Under the pieces are notes generated by a model that worked only from the letters and a program-made list of their open reading frames with translations, made no database searches and was not told where the DNA came from. DNA of 64,000 nt, from assembly GCA_030386875.1 (NCBI GenBank), contig CM059571.1, forward strand, positions 24,980,355 through 25,044,354, given 5' to 3'. Of the stretch, positions 34,401 to 46,444 are shown piece after piece (the first letter of the stretch is position 1; every line of letters starts with the position of its first letter). This DNA is from Morinoia aosen (taxonomy: Eukaryota; Arthropoda; Malacostraca; Amphipoda; Talitridae). A program made the translations under genes and the position numbers.

Positions 34401-36029
34401 TTAAGCACCGTCTCATAATTGGCACTTTTTTCAATACAAAAAATTATATTTGCGAAGCATGCTTTGTCTTCTATTGGTTCTCGTGAGGCCAGTATGAGGC
34501 CACCATTTGTGAAGAGACAAAACGTCGTCTACAGGCACAAATTCCTGAGTGCCGGAGAACATCGTTACGAACGAGTAACACTCTACAAAGTTTCGCTACC
34601 TGATAGCAGTATTCGAAATCATGCAATAAAATCTAACCTGCCCATGCCTACGAAGGATTTAGGTTTTAGCATCATCATTACCCTTTACTGAAACAAAATT
34701 AGTGGTAATCATCTTCTTCCATATACTTCGCTTTCCCCAATGATAGAGATATTTTTGCGACACTTGCAATTTCAAATCGATAAACTAATTGTATGAGCTA
34801 AATCTGTTATTTTACTTCTCTGTTGTATAAATATTGCACTACAGTATTCATTGATTCATTGTCATTTTAATTTGTAGTTTTCAACTTAACTCGCTAGTTA
34901 CTAAAGATAGGCGTAAATTATGTTCGACAGCTCTAAGTATTATCAAAGATTTTTGAAACAGACTGTTTTTTCGCCTTCATTTTAATTTATGAGAAATGTG
35001 TAACATACTAGTAGATCGTATCTGGACAAATATCAATAATCAAGTCGACATCTATACTACCAACCTTGACACCGCGATGTTGAATTTCCCATACGCGATA
35101 AATACTACATTATCAATGCTGTCCAATCATCATACTCACACTTGCTCGGAAGACTAAATATCAGCCTTGTATTCCCCACGGCATCATTATAAACGTTTAA
35201 AAATTCAAATTCTTTGTACTAATTTTTGAATAAAAAATATATAAGACTTTGTACATAAAAGATTTAGAAATTATGTTAAAAATGTAATGTAAAACCGAGA
35301 GAAAAATTTCCCTGCGCTAAAATTTGCAGAGTGTATGAATGAAATTAAATAACCTGACATCTTCTCAATTTTTTACGGTCTAAAAACAATTCGGAAAGGA
35401 AAATTTAATCTATTGTTGAAGAAATTGTAAGTTTTTGCGAAAACAAACACATTGTAAATCTTTTCAATCATTTCTGCGTTAATATAGGCAAAATAACTGC
35501 TCATAACACTACTATTGATCGAAGTCAACATTGAAGTTTTACGAAGAAAATTCAAAAACAATAATTCATTCTTTTTCACACCAACTACTGCTTTCGATGT
35601 TCTTGACTGTTAAAACAATTTAAATAACCAATCAAATAGATTGGAATCGTTCTCAGTAAAAGTGTTCAAATGCACAGCTGATTTAATGTCTCCAGATTCT
35701 CAGAGATTCAATTTATCATTCACATTATTTACCTACTTTCCAACACTATATAAAAATTGCCTAAATAGCTACTATATCTGAAAATGGTTGTAAAATAAAC
35801 GTTACCATAATAGACTAGTTTCGGTTCTGTCAATTTTTTGTGAAAATATATTTCCAAAATAATTTACAAGAAGGTATAATCATACTTCGGGCGAAAATCT
35901 TTTCTCTGCGAAATTCAAGCTTCCAATTACTCTCGCAATTCCAATGTTGGGGCGCTTGAGGAGCTGCTCATAAATGGCTTGAATCATGCTCGTCTAATCG
36001 TAAATAATTTGATGTTAGTGGTAACTCCC
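31401..36029. other. Unassigned; GC-richer stretch at 33.4-34.1 kb
   Basis: No gene recognised in 4.6 kb. The stretch 33420-34110 has more CpG and GC and contains two frames (33558-33770 and 33815-34030, plus strand) without known domains. The 90-codon plus-strand frame at 34419-34691 is also unrecognised. The rest is AT-rich. Confidence 0.4.
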
Positions 36030-37440
36030 TCTCGGAACTTTTTTATTTGAGCCATGGTGTTCTACAAGGATCGGTTATAGGATTTCTTCTGCACTTTTGA
36101 TATTCTGAAACGATATTGTTATGTGTACCTTATTCTTAATATTATACTTTTTACCGATGATAGTACCTGCTTTTCAACCATTTTCTGTCAAAACCATGAC
36201 TTGACAGCAAATAGAATACATGATCGAGGTACAAAATGTTTTGATGTTGGCGAACTCAGGTAAGTATACATCTTTGTCGATAAAACCAGTACCTTCTTGA
36301 TTCGAACTTATTTCGTTATTCTGGGTTGTTAGAATTAGGTATGTTCGCATTGAGAAGCAATTATTTACCCCTGGAATTGATGTGAAAACAATTAATCCGT
36401 TCGAGGCTTCCATAATCCCCACACTTTTTATTAGAAAACGTAATTGAAATGCATCGTTTTCGCTCATCAAAATCATCGATGGTAACATTGAGGAATCTAA
36501 TTCATTCAAATTCATATGAATTATCATTGACAAAAAATTTGACATTGAAACACCATATCTCTTACATTATGACTAAAATATCTAAAGGGGAATGAAATTT
36601 GTATAAAGGATAAAAAAGTATAACCAGAAGAAGGTCTAAAAATACTGAATCGGACATTAGTCCATCCATTTCCCCAATATGGAAGAAAAGTATGACATGA
36701 AACTGACAAAAAAAGTACATCTTTGCTTCTCAAAAAGAACCATTAGAGCAATAAGATACAAGGAATACAACGCCAATGCAAATGATTTATCTAAACACTT
36801 GGAAAAACTCATGCTCTCAGGTCTCGAACAGTTTTTCTTACGTAATTTCATGCATAAAACTTTTAATGATGAAGGCGGTAAAGCTCTCAAGCAATAAGTA
36901 ACTTCTCAAACAGGCTCCCACAATCATTTAGCTAGAAACCGGAGTGAATTCGTACTCCCTTACTGCAACAAAACACGATTTCGAAACAGTTTCCATTTCA
37001 TTGAAATTAAGATTGGAACTCGATGCCTTGGAACACCCGTGAGAAAACTGTAACGGAGCTTTTGAAATGGGTCTTGGAGGTTTTTTCTATTTTATGTACT
37101 GCTGAAGCTGGAGGTTATGAAATAGTTATCTCTTCTCTGTTCGATGATGAAAAATGATAGGTTTATTGCTTTGAAATAAAACTAGACCTAAATTTAATTT
37201 TGAGTAAGCAGTTCTCGCTTGCATCATTAACCTAACATGACATTAAATTAATATTTTTTTACCTTTTCACTAGAAAAATTATCGATCAGTGTAGTGTATG
37301 TTTAAGTTATGGGGTATGGAATGTATGAAATCATGAACGTAGAATAAAATTTCCGCAGGATGCCGTATAGAAGTCACTGAACTTAGTTGGGTCCACGAGT
37401 AGTAATCTATTAACATGTCAATTGTGTAAGTTTAAGCAAT
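36030..37440 (+). mobile_element. LINE remnant B (same family as 53.3-56.65 kb)
   Basis: Pieces of LINE ORF2 appear in order with frame changes. LSHGVLQGSVIGFLL (about 36055-36100) corresponds to the reverse transcriptase 'GVPQGSVLGPLL' block. FTDDSTCFS (about 36150-36180) corresponds to the FADD catalytic box. A 72-codon frame at 36679-36897 (FSKRTIRAIRYKEYNA, EQFFLRNFMHKTFN) corresponds to the post-RT region. NRSEFVLPYCNKTRFRNSF (about 36940-37000) matches the terminal segment. The sequence at 37363-37407 (GGATGCCGTATAGAAGTCAC and on) matches the tail of the longer LINE at 56582-56625. It is 5'-truncated and dead. The minus-strand frames 36174-36890 are shadows. Confidence 0.72.
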
Positions 37441-40400
37441 GATTCAAGTGATGTATTACTCGTGAAAATAATTTTTTTAAATCGTTCAACTTTCAAGCAC
37501 GTATGTGCTCATTTAGGTCGAAGTACACTGGAGTAAATATCGTAACTAATAGTTCTTCTTCATTAATCACCTCAAAGCCAAAATGAAATCACACTTCAAG
37601 GTTGATTTTGCGACTAGATTCTTATTACGTATAATTCTTTCCTTTATCGAGCTTGAGAGCATACCTATATGGGGAGGGATGTGTAAAAAGTTAATCGATT
37701 TTTAAAAAGAAGAAGCGCGCGCGGCGCGGGCTTGGATGACAAATTACGAGGACAAGAGACAGTTGGGCATCCAACAAAGAACCCAACAAGCTACGTAGTA
37801 GTATGGAGCTCCTGGCGGTGCCCTGATCTGACCTGCAGGGCTGTGGGCCAGCTTGCAGGTCCACAATAGCAAGCATGCAGGGGGAGTCGGATGCCTAGGT
37901 AAACAGATGGTGAGCACCGGGGGAAAAATTTTCTTACGAGGTTCCTGCTTCAACTACAGGTTCTGGCGTGGGTAAAAATGAGGTGCTTATGCTTAAGAAG
38001 GATTCGAGAAGAGCTCTATGCTTTTAGCCCAAGAAAAAAATGAATTTTCTGAAGAGTTCGGGGCCTCATTAAGCTCAGCCAATCGAATATAACTGACCTA
38101 AGAACTAGAACATATGGGTCCAATAAATTGAAATTGACTAAACAGAGCAGAACTCCCCAACGCAACATATATGATCAAGTTAACAGTAAATTACGAAAGA
38201 TTCAAATAAGTTTCATTCGTACAAGAAATACACAAACAGTATCATACAATTTTGATTTGGCAGACCAGTTAGCAACAGGCGGCTGCAGTGGAACTATGCA
38301 GAGAACCAACTGCCAGAGAATACTAAAGGAAAAACAATGCGCAACCCTTAGCAACAATACCGACTTTCCTTAATCGAAGAAGTATTAAAAGTGATCAAAT
38401 CATAAATAAATATATAACAAACCTACACACCTGAGTTAACAGGGGACTCAGCGTGATTACCGTAAAGGTAGTAACATAAAATTTTAAATGATAAAAATAT
38501 ATCAACAAAGGGAAATTCTTCAAGTGGATTAATAACAAAAACAGTTCAAAATTAAAAAATTCGAAAAAAAGAAGTCAAGTCCCTTCAGGAGGCATTGAAT
38601 AGACAACAGGTCTGTAGGTCATACAGGCTCGTCTATCCCATATGCTGCGGGGAAAAGAGCCCCCTGTGGACATACCGTAAGGTTACTTCAGCTGTAGATG
38701 GGCCTTCGTGATTTTAGTTTTCAATGCCCCCTTTGCGTCTTCCAGTTTTCATGCCTTCTTCGCTAGCTCTTCTTTGGTTTTTCGTTCTCTTTTTTCCTCA
38801 GTTGCAGTTTTTATGCGCAAAGTATTCTGTGAGGGAACACACCTCGTGCATAAATTCCCCGCTTCTAATAGTTCATACTAAATTCTCCATTCTCCATTCT
38901 CTATGCTTCATGAGATCCCCTTTTTTGTGTCTAGGGAGTCTCAAACTAACTGATGTAAAACAAATAAGTTAAATCAGGAAACAGTTCTAACTAACAGTTC
39001 ATCAAATAAGTGAGCTACCCTACGTTAAACGTTCAAACAGCTGACACTTAAAGTTCGTCCAAGTGCTTAAGATGAATTGAGTATTATCAATAATAATGCA
39101 TGGAGTTCTTAAAATACATAATCAGTTAGATAGTGTGCAACAGAAACTCAGTTGGAAAGTATAATTCACGTAAATTTAACAATCAAAATAGAAATAGGCG
39201 TAACGTAGACAGACTGAGCCCAAACAGTCGCACTTCACTAGGAGCTCCCGATTCTTGCAGCAGCTACTGCGCGACACACAAGCACCGAAGAGAGCGCAGC
39301 AGATATTTATCGCCACTATTGATTCTACGACACTGCAACTTAGCTACGTGCTGCCTCGTTCGAATACAGAACCTGGCACCTTCATTTCAGTGCGCTATTT
39401 GGCGAAACAATCGCGGTCCAGATTTGGTCAACTGCTACTAGCCACTCGGTAAGGCCATCTCTTCGAGTTGCTCGTACGAATATTGCATGCTGAATGGCCA
39501 ACTCAAAACATCATCAGTCGAACTAATCGCACCCGCGTTCCAGCTAACCACTTTCGGTTGATAAGCGTACTTGAAAAGCGTGCTGTGGCAAGCAAGATTA
39601 CTCACAGCATCAATATCGTAGTCCCTAATGTTCTGCCACTTTCACGCAGCCGCCGAATTAAAAAGACACAAACCAGCGCCATTGGGAATATAGTTCAGAT
39701 AGAACGAGTCGCTCTTTCTTTTTTCTCAATTTTATCCGTTCAGGTGTTGAACCTTACTCACTCATATACTAAGTTTAGTCTCTCAGTCTAGAAAGATATT
39801 CAAGCTGGACTGCACTAAACGTACATCTGAGGATAGGTACTAAGCATACTTGGGGTATGAGGTTTCCAAATGTTTAGGGACTGCTACTTAACCACGTAAC
39901 CGGCACTAGAAATGGTTGAAGTTTGTACTAATTATATAACGTAATGAGTGCGTTGCAAATGGGCTTTGAAAATTTACAATTAAAAACTAATCTACCGACG
40001 CATACCACTACGTATTCGTTGTCCATCTCTCTTTCTGACATATGCCAAAAAATAGTCGGAAAGCGAGTTCGAACACCCAACTGGTTTGCGACTGAGAAGT
40101 CTATGGAGAAATGTATTGTGAAGAAGTTTTCTCTCAGTGCTTAGAATCAAGCATCGAACATGCTGAGAAGTACTTGAGATCGAGATTTGGCGAACAGGGA
40201 AGCGGCATTTCTTTTGACCAAAATAGTAGCCGACTCTCTGCTCTATGCTTGGATGGTATTGGCAGAGTTAGCAGTCCTCAGTCCACAAGGTCCACAGCTT
40301 ATCATGCGCAATATATTTTGAATTAGAATTTAACTTATGCTTCAGAATAACATTAATGTATACTTTCGCATTGATTTTACAACCAGGTTCGGAAAAAATA

Positions 40401-40458
40401 AGAGACTTTCATGATGAGAAAATGGCTGCCATGCGATTACTACAGCTAGGATTTTGGT
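37441..40458. other. Unassigned; two GC-rich blocks
   Basis: No gene recognised. 37710-37960 is strikingly GC-rich for this window (it starts with a GCGCGCGCGGCGCGGGC run) and has sharp edges, which suggests an insertion or regulatory or exonic DNA. 39190-39480 is also GC-richer, with overlapping plus-strand frames (39133-39441 and 39255-39452) and a GTAAGG donor-like site near 39450. No domains are recognised. CTCCATTCTCCATTCTC near 38885 is a tiny tandem. Confidence 0.4.
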
Positions 40459-40480
40459 GTATTATTATTATTATTATATA
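40459..40480. repeat. (ATT)n microsatellite
   Basis: Perfect ATT trinucleotide run just before the piggyBac-like MITE. Confidence 0.9.
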
Positions 40481-40498
40481 AGGAAGGTTTAGCCTCCC

Positions 40499-40727
40499 TT
40501 AACACGTTCACTGCGTTGGGTTAAGCTGAAGTTTAGGATTCAACTCAAATTTAAATTCAAAAGCTGTTAGCAATTTTATAAATACCAAGCATTAACTAGG
40601 TTTATTAAATACAGTTAATTTTGAAATATTGTTAAATAATTTCAAACGACCCATCGATGGGTCGTTTCATAACAGGAAGAACTCAAGCACGATCCATCGG
40701 TGGGTCGTATCGCAGTCAATGTGTTAA
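40499..40727. mobile_element. piggyBac-like MITE with TTAA ends
   Basis: The left end TTAACACGTTCACTGCG and the right end CGCAGTCAATGTGTTAA are inverted repeats of 17 bases with two mismatches. Each includes a TTAA target, the signature of piggyBac-type insertion. The 229-bp unit has no coding capacity. Near its right side lies a perfect 24-base palindrome (40644-40667, core GACCCATCGATGGGTC) and a near copy (core GATCCATCGGTGGGTC) at about 40690-40707. Confidence 0.8.
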
Positions 40728-41245
40728 CCACGTCAAAAATGTTCTAAGAGAGGAAAGAGGAAGGCACCATTTAGTATGGAGTTGAGGGAACGTGGAATCT
40801 ATGCACCAGGTGCACAGAAACAGTAAGCTAGGAAAGAAGTTCATGAAACAAGAAAAAAGTTGAAGAAGAAAGTAGTAGGTGCTGAAAAACAGGACAGCAG
40901 TGAACCGAAAAAGATGGTCTGTAACAAAACAAAAACCTATATTTTATTACAACAGAAAGGAAGCCTACCTAACCTTTAGCTCGGGCCCTCACATGGTTCC
41001 CCTGGGAGCGCTAATTCCCATAGATACAATAGTTGTATCCCCATGAGGGGAGTATTTCGGTGTAACAAGCTCTCATGAAAGCAGGAGCAATTGCAGAATA
41101 CTTCTGCGCAGTGACACGATCATTACACCATTTGAATCATTTCAACTTCTTGTTGTGAAACATTTCAACTGTGATCAACTTACTGTCAGACAAGACGATC
41201 TCCCCTATTCTGCTTCTTGCTATCTCGTTCTACAAAACGTTCCTA
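40728..41245. other. Unassigned sequence
   Basis: No gene recognised. TA at 41244-41245 is the probable left target dinucleotide of the next element. Confidence 0.5.
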
Positions 41246-42006
41246 CACTGAAAGAAATAATGGCCCTATTTTGAAACACCCAGGTGCATCTGACGTTTGT
41301 CCCAAAACCGAGACACGCAGAGGAATCATCAATGAGACACCCAAGATTAGGATGCGTACCAGTGTCTCCAGACTCGATTTAGAAACGCTCTAGTGTCTCA
41401 CTGAAAGTGCCTGAGTGTCTCATCGATGAGACACTTGGGCTTGAGTTTGATGCATTTACAAGTGATGTCTCACACAAAACTCTACGGATATTAAGCTGTA
41501 GCATTACACTGTCAAGCAAGGTTGGCGCTTCCAGCGCTATGAAGAAACTTGGATACGCTTACGTATTGGCAATTGCTGGTGACAACAGTATTAGGTCTTA
41601 CCGCTGAAGAGCTGCGGCGGGAACGAAAGTCGCCTCCAGCAGTTAGGCCTTTTCATGCCATCAGCTGCACTTCTCGTTCAACTGAGAGCGATAGCAACTA
41701 AGCGGTATCTTCCCCTGAATATTCTATTAAGACACTCTAGAAGAGAATTTTTGTACGTGACGAAAATTCAATTTGATCCGTGTTACATTTACTGAAAACT
41801 TGAATAACTGAAGTCAATTTGAGGGGTGACTAAGCTATTACATTATCATCGCCAATAAAAGATAGGCAGCATTTTGAGACACTTCAAGCTCATCGAGGTG
41901 TCGCACTTCCGATGAGGCATCTACTCTGTTTCGGAGACGTTCTGGCTATCTTTGAGACACCTGAACAGCCATGAGACACTTAGAGAGGCAAAAATTTTTT
42001 TTAGTG
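41246..42006. mobile_element. Unclassified 761-bp TIR element with GAGACAC repeats
   Basis: It starts CACTGAAAGAAATAATGG and ends with TTTTTTTTAGTG, giving short inverted ends (CACTRAAARAAAT). TA flanks both sides (41244-41245 and 42007-42008). Internally GAGACAC or GTGTCTC occurs at least eight times in both orientations, clustered at 41330-41435 and 41870-41980, that is, near both ends. A perfect 22-base palindrome (41414-41435, GTGTCTCATCGATGAGACAC core) lies in the left cluster. The 66-codon frame at 41407-41607 spans the palindrome and has no domain. No transposase is visible, so it is non-autonomous. The superfamily is unknown. Confidence 0.65.
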
Positions 42007-43866
42007 TACCTGCTCTCTACTTGCCTGATCCGCTGTCGAATACAATTAAAAAGATATGTGATGCGTTGTGCTCGAGGTTTTCATCTTCGAAGCAGATCCT
42101 TGAAGTCATAACGGAGCTCCACTTGACTGAGCATCAAACTGTTGATCTAAGGACCTGAGAATTCATTGTAATTTTTGGAGGTTTGGAGTTGTAGGATCCT
42201 ATATATATTGCATTTCAACTGTCATTTAACGTTTCTATAGTAATTTTATTGTAATCAGAGTTTAATACATCAGAAATTTAATGTTGTTAGTGAGTCATTA
42301 GGTGGAATATTTAACGAGTATATATTTCATTGACACGTTTGATTTACTTCGAGCATGCAAGTTGGAGACATGTGGAAAGTGAAGGTTCTGATTCCCTAAA
42401 AGTAGACAACAGTACTATGATAACCTCGTTCTTTCATAAATATAACTTAGAGTAATTAGCGCTAGTATGATAATTTAGCATTGGCCGAAAGGAGTGAATT
42501 ATGATAACCAGAACACAACTACCATACCAGTCAAAGCCCAACCCTAATAGAAACAAGCTGAAGAGTGTACACCGAAGGGACCATTTCGCATGGAATAAAG
42601 AACACGCGAGGTGTGTTCCCACACAGGATACCCTGTCCACAGAATTAAAAAGTTTGGAAAGAAACGGTTGGAATACAAAGAAGAGATATAGAAGGAATGA
42701 AAGCTGACAAAGGTAAACTGAACACGAAAGGTAAAATCCTGAAGGCTTTTTCTAGCGGAGGAAACCTATCAAAACTAAGAAACTAAAACCACTTAACGAC
42801 ATTCAAGGATAATTTAGATTTCATGGACTTAAAGTAGACTTACAGAAAGTTGACATGTTGGCACCATCTAGAAAAAAACTGCAAAGAACACCAAGTGATT
42901 CTCTCATCATTTGTAATAATAGATAACGAGGCAGTAGACGACCAAAGCGTCTCTTCATGATGTTAACAGTCGGAATAGGTGCATAAATCAAGAGAAAGTA
43001 TTAAAATGTGTGTATCATTTTGTAGAATATGTGACATTGGAAAGCTTGTAGTGAATAATTAAGCACCAATGTAATAGACACTTGAAGAGGTGTTTTTACA
43101 TTAAATGCCCTTCCTTTGTGTAACTTGGTTGGTAAAGATCGGCTAATCAAGTTGATCCATCACCGTAATACGATTTGCTGGGGTCTGACGGTACAGTGTG
43201 TGATAGCAGTGCGCATAGTGTGGCTGCAGGCGAACTCTATAATTTAGAGCTCATCACAATGAATGCTGATGTGCAGTGTGTTCACTACCGTGGACGTTTG
43301 CATTTTGCTGTCCTAGTTACTGCCCACGTTACCGTGCATGAGACCGTGCAAATTACTGTGTATATTACCGTGTTTATTGCTTCTTATTGCCCTGTATAGT
43401 ACTATGCATATCACGAAGCTTTTAGGCGTGCATCTTGCAGTGCCTAAAAACGTGCATATTACTTTTCACGTTGGCGTACATACCACATTCCATACCACAG
43501 CGTATGCTTAAGTAATTATATCAATGTTAAATTCAGCTAAATTAAGCGCCAAGTTAATCTTAATTTAATTGTGAGGTAGCTTTTATCTGTGCGGGCAGGT
43601 AGCCGCGACCTGGTGACAGGCGGCTCGTAAGCTTCCGCGTCATTACTGATTATTTTTTGCGGGTTTCACTCGCAAGAAATCAATAGGCAAATGAGACCAG
43701 CGGAAGCGATGTAATGAGCCCGCCCTGCTGCTGCGTGGCATGAGCGTGTGCGAGCACATCCCGGTCTGCGGTTCATAGATTGGACCTTTCTGGACGAAAT
43801 CCTACAGTTTGGTATTGTTTTTCAGGTTTTCTTCAAGATCCCTCAGCATCTGGCAACAAAGCATTG
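42007..43866. other. Unassigned; short TTACCGTG-type repeats
   Basis: No gene recognised. 43320-43385 contains degenerate 12-bp repeats of the form ATTACCGTGTAT, which explain the repetitive valine/threonine frame there. 43590-43770 is GC-richer without a recognisable feature. Confidence 0.4.
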
Positions 43867-44088
43867 TTGGCCGATATTGAGTGGTATTTGTGGTCAGATT
43901 TTATCGCAAGATACTGTTTGGTATTTGCAGTCAAATATTATTACCAGATGCTGAGTGGTATTTGCTCTGGAATTTTGTTGCCAGATGTTGAGGGGTATTT
44001 GCTGTCCAATTTGATTGCCAGATGCTAAAGTGTTTTTACGGCCAAATTTCATTGCCAGATGCTGAATAATCTTCGTGGTTAAATTTGA
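43867..44088. repeat. 37-bp tandem array, six units
   Basis: Units start at 43867, 43904, 43941, 43978, 44015 and 44052, with the core TTGCCAGATGCTGAGTGGTA followed by TTTGCTGTCAAATTT. Divergence increases toward both ends and a further decayed unit may precede the array. Open frames at 43748-44028 are shadows. Confidence 0.9.
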
Positions 44089-45189
44089 GTAGAAAAATTT
44101 CTAGTTTTAGGATTTTGGGTGAAAACAAGCCTATTGGACAACTTTGGTAACAGGAGGGATGCAATGCTCAGGCCTCCAACAGGGACGACAGCATAGAGGA
44201 CACAAATTAAGTAACGCTGAGTGTGGTATTGTAGCTGGACGCCGGGTCCGCGTGACTCTGCTTGCAAGCCGCTGTTCTGCTGGGGCGACGCGGCGTGAAC
44301 TTCGTGATTTTGCAAAAATGATTTAATCATTTGCCATACATAAAATGGCCTATTTATACTTTGATTTAAAAAAGACAGACCAAAGGAACGAAAGGATGAA
44401 AATTTTCAACAATGAAACAAAGATCGGTTGTTAGAAAGGAAGTGCAAATACAGCTGTGAACTCTCTGATATCACAGTAAATTTTAATCTGACGCGAGAAT
44501 AAATTTTAATTCTTGGTCAATGTATCTTAATAAGTTTCACTCGTAATAACTGGTAGAATTACAAAAATAGTCAGTTGATTAGCATAATACGAAAGCTTTT
44601 CATGGGCTTCAGACAATGAGCGTTTGATGTTTGGGAGAATATATGGTACAAGGTTAAATATCAGTAATTAAAGATTTTATCTAAAATTTTAACTGCTGGA
44701 GCTGAAGTCATTTACGATGATCTCATTACGTCGTGTTCGCTGCGGGCACAAATGTATGCACACGTACGATACAAGAAAAACTTAGTTGCGCTTGTACCAG
44801 CTTTGATGTTTCTGTTAGAGCTATTCTCAAACTGACGAACGCTTTTCCAAAAACTTGTCAATGCAAAAATAAATGCAGCAAGTAGCTTCGGTGCTATTGA
44901 AATTATCCTCGTTTGAAATTGAAAAAACGCTGCAAAATCTTATTAGCTGCTTTTGAAATAGAAAGACCTTTACTGTTTCCAGTTGAAAACGAGTGCAGTC
45001 AATTGAAAAGAGTAAAAAATTTCGTTAAAATATCTACAAATGAGAGCGCTAGCATCGTCAGCGCAGAGGAGGACATGAGACCTGCACAGCGCCGCTCCCG
45101 GCCGCCTGCCGTGGAATAAACACCAAGAGTCTGCAGTGGTTTAAACTCGGCTGTTAGGCCTTCTTATTTTTTACGTTTGGGATATTTCA
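44089..45189. other. Unassigned sequence
   Basis: No gene recognised. Short overlapping frames at 44079-44330 (minus) and 44144-44326 (plus) have no known domain. A GC-rich patch lies at 45060-45115. Confidence 0.4.
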
Positions 45190-46220
45190 TTTCGCTCATA
45201 ATTTAGTCTCACTTGCATTTCGGGCCGTCGATATTTATGAATAACATATCGAGCTGTTCATGTGAGGCGAGAAATATTTCTCGCCAAATAGCTCCCGATT
45301 TTTGTCATTGTCTATTAATTAATTACCTAGTATTAAATGTCCTGATGATGTCTGACGTTTATTTTCAAGCGCTTAAAGATAATATTTGTAAGTATATAAG
45401 AGCGCCCGTGCTTTCTATTTACGATGTATACCCTGAAAAATTTAAATGAGGATGTTCTTCAAAAATATTGTAAACTCGAAGAATTCATCGTAAATCCAAT
45501 GCCGACATTTTTTTTACATGTTGCTGTGATTCAGTTTTCTATAGTGTTCAAACGATCCGTTCCATTCTATAATCTACTTAAAAAATCTTATGCGTTTAAA
45601 CACTGTGCAAGGATTTACAATAGAAACAATCACCGTGAAAAGTCTTAGCCTTGGTTCGTAGAGAATGCAACTGGACGATACTTTACTATCATTCCCTAAA
45701 TATCTCATTTAATATTTACGAACATCTCTGTACAAATCTACGGAATTCATTTTGGCCACGCCCCTACGCCCATTTCGCGCACTATCACTGCATTTCCGCT
45801 AATGTGACCACCAGCGCCAGAGGAGCACGAGGCTCGTACGTGCGTACCAGGGCCCGTGCGTGAGACGCTGACATCGTAATGAGAGCGGACAAATTAGCAA
45901 TTACGACGAACGGTTTATCGTCCACAGAGCTGACTGTATTGCCCTGTGATCGCCCTGTTGTGCGGACTACATTACTCGTACGTCCCCACACAATGACCGG
46001 TCGTGTGGCCCATTGATGAGGCCGTCAACGAGCCCCAATAATCCCAGTAATTAATCATACCGTCCATAAATTATTCCTGTGAATTCTCCTCAACATTCGC
46101 TCTTTTTCAGTCATTTTTTTGCTTTGATGTCCGGCGGGCAATGGTTGTTTTTCATTGCTGGCGGCGGCTCATAATTATTCCGAGGAAGGCAGTAGCTGTT
46201 GTTGCTCACCTGAACGGTTT
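45190..46220. promoter_or_regulatory. Candidate conserved non-coding or regulatory region
   Basis: This kilobase differs from its surroundings. It has mixed composition, no visible TE signature, several homeodomain-type TAATTA cores (for example TTAATTAATTACC near 45316 and CCAGTAATTAATCATACC near 46043, TCATAATTATTCC near 46170) and balanced GC between 45770 and 46010. A perfect 20-base palindrome, GGCGAGAAATATTTCTCGCC, lies at 45266-45285. Frames at 45213-45863 overlap it and have no known domain. I infer that it may be an enhancer-like stretch. Conservation cannot be judged from one sequence. Confidence 0.25.
45266..45285. repeat. Perfect 20-bp palindrome
   Basis: GGCGAGAAATATTTCTCGCC reads the same on both strands. 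It could be a dimeric protein binding site or chance. It lies within the candidate regulatory region. Confidence 0.9.
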
Positions 46221-46444
46221 TCCAACGAAAATGAAGTTACGATAATTATACTAAATGGAATGGCTTATTTTCATAGATATAATATTGTCAGTTCCCCAAT
46301 CTTAAAATAAAAAAATTGTTTCATGGTAGCCTGTATATATTGGACAAATGAAAAAAATATTAAATAATTTCCAAAGAAACGCAGAAAACAATTTTTGAAT
46401 TTTATTCAATGAATTTCAGTGAAGTTACGTCAAATTCACTGTGT

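Noticed and set aside
45651..45991. Opposed short frames with alanine- and arginine-rich text
   Set aside because: GC-rich non-coding sequence opens frames on both strands. No homologous motif seen.
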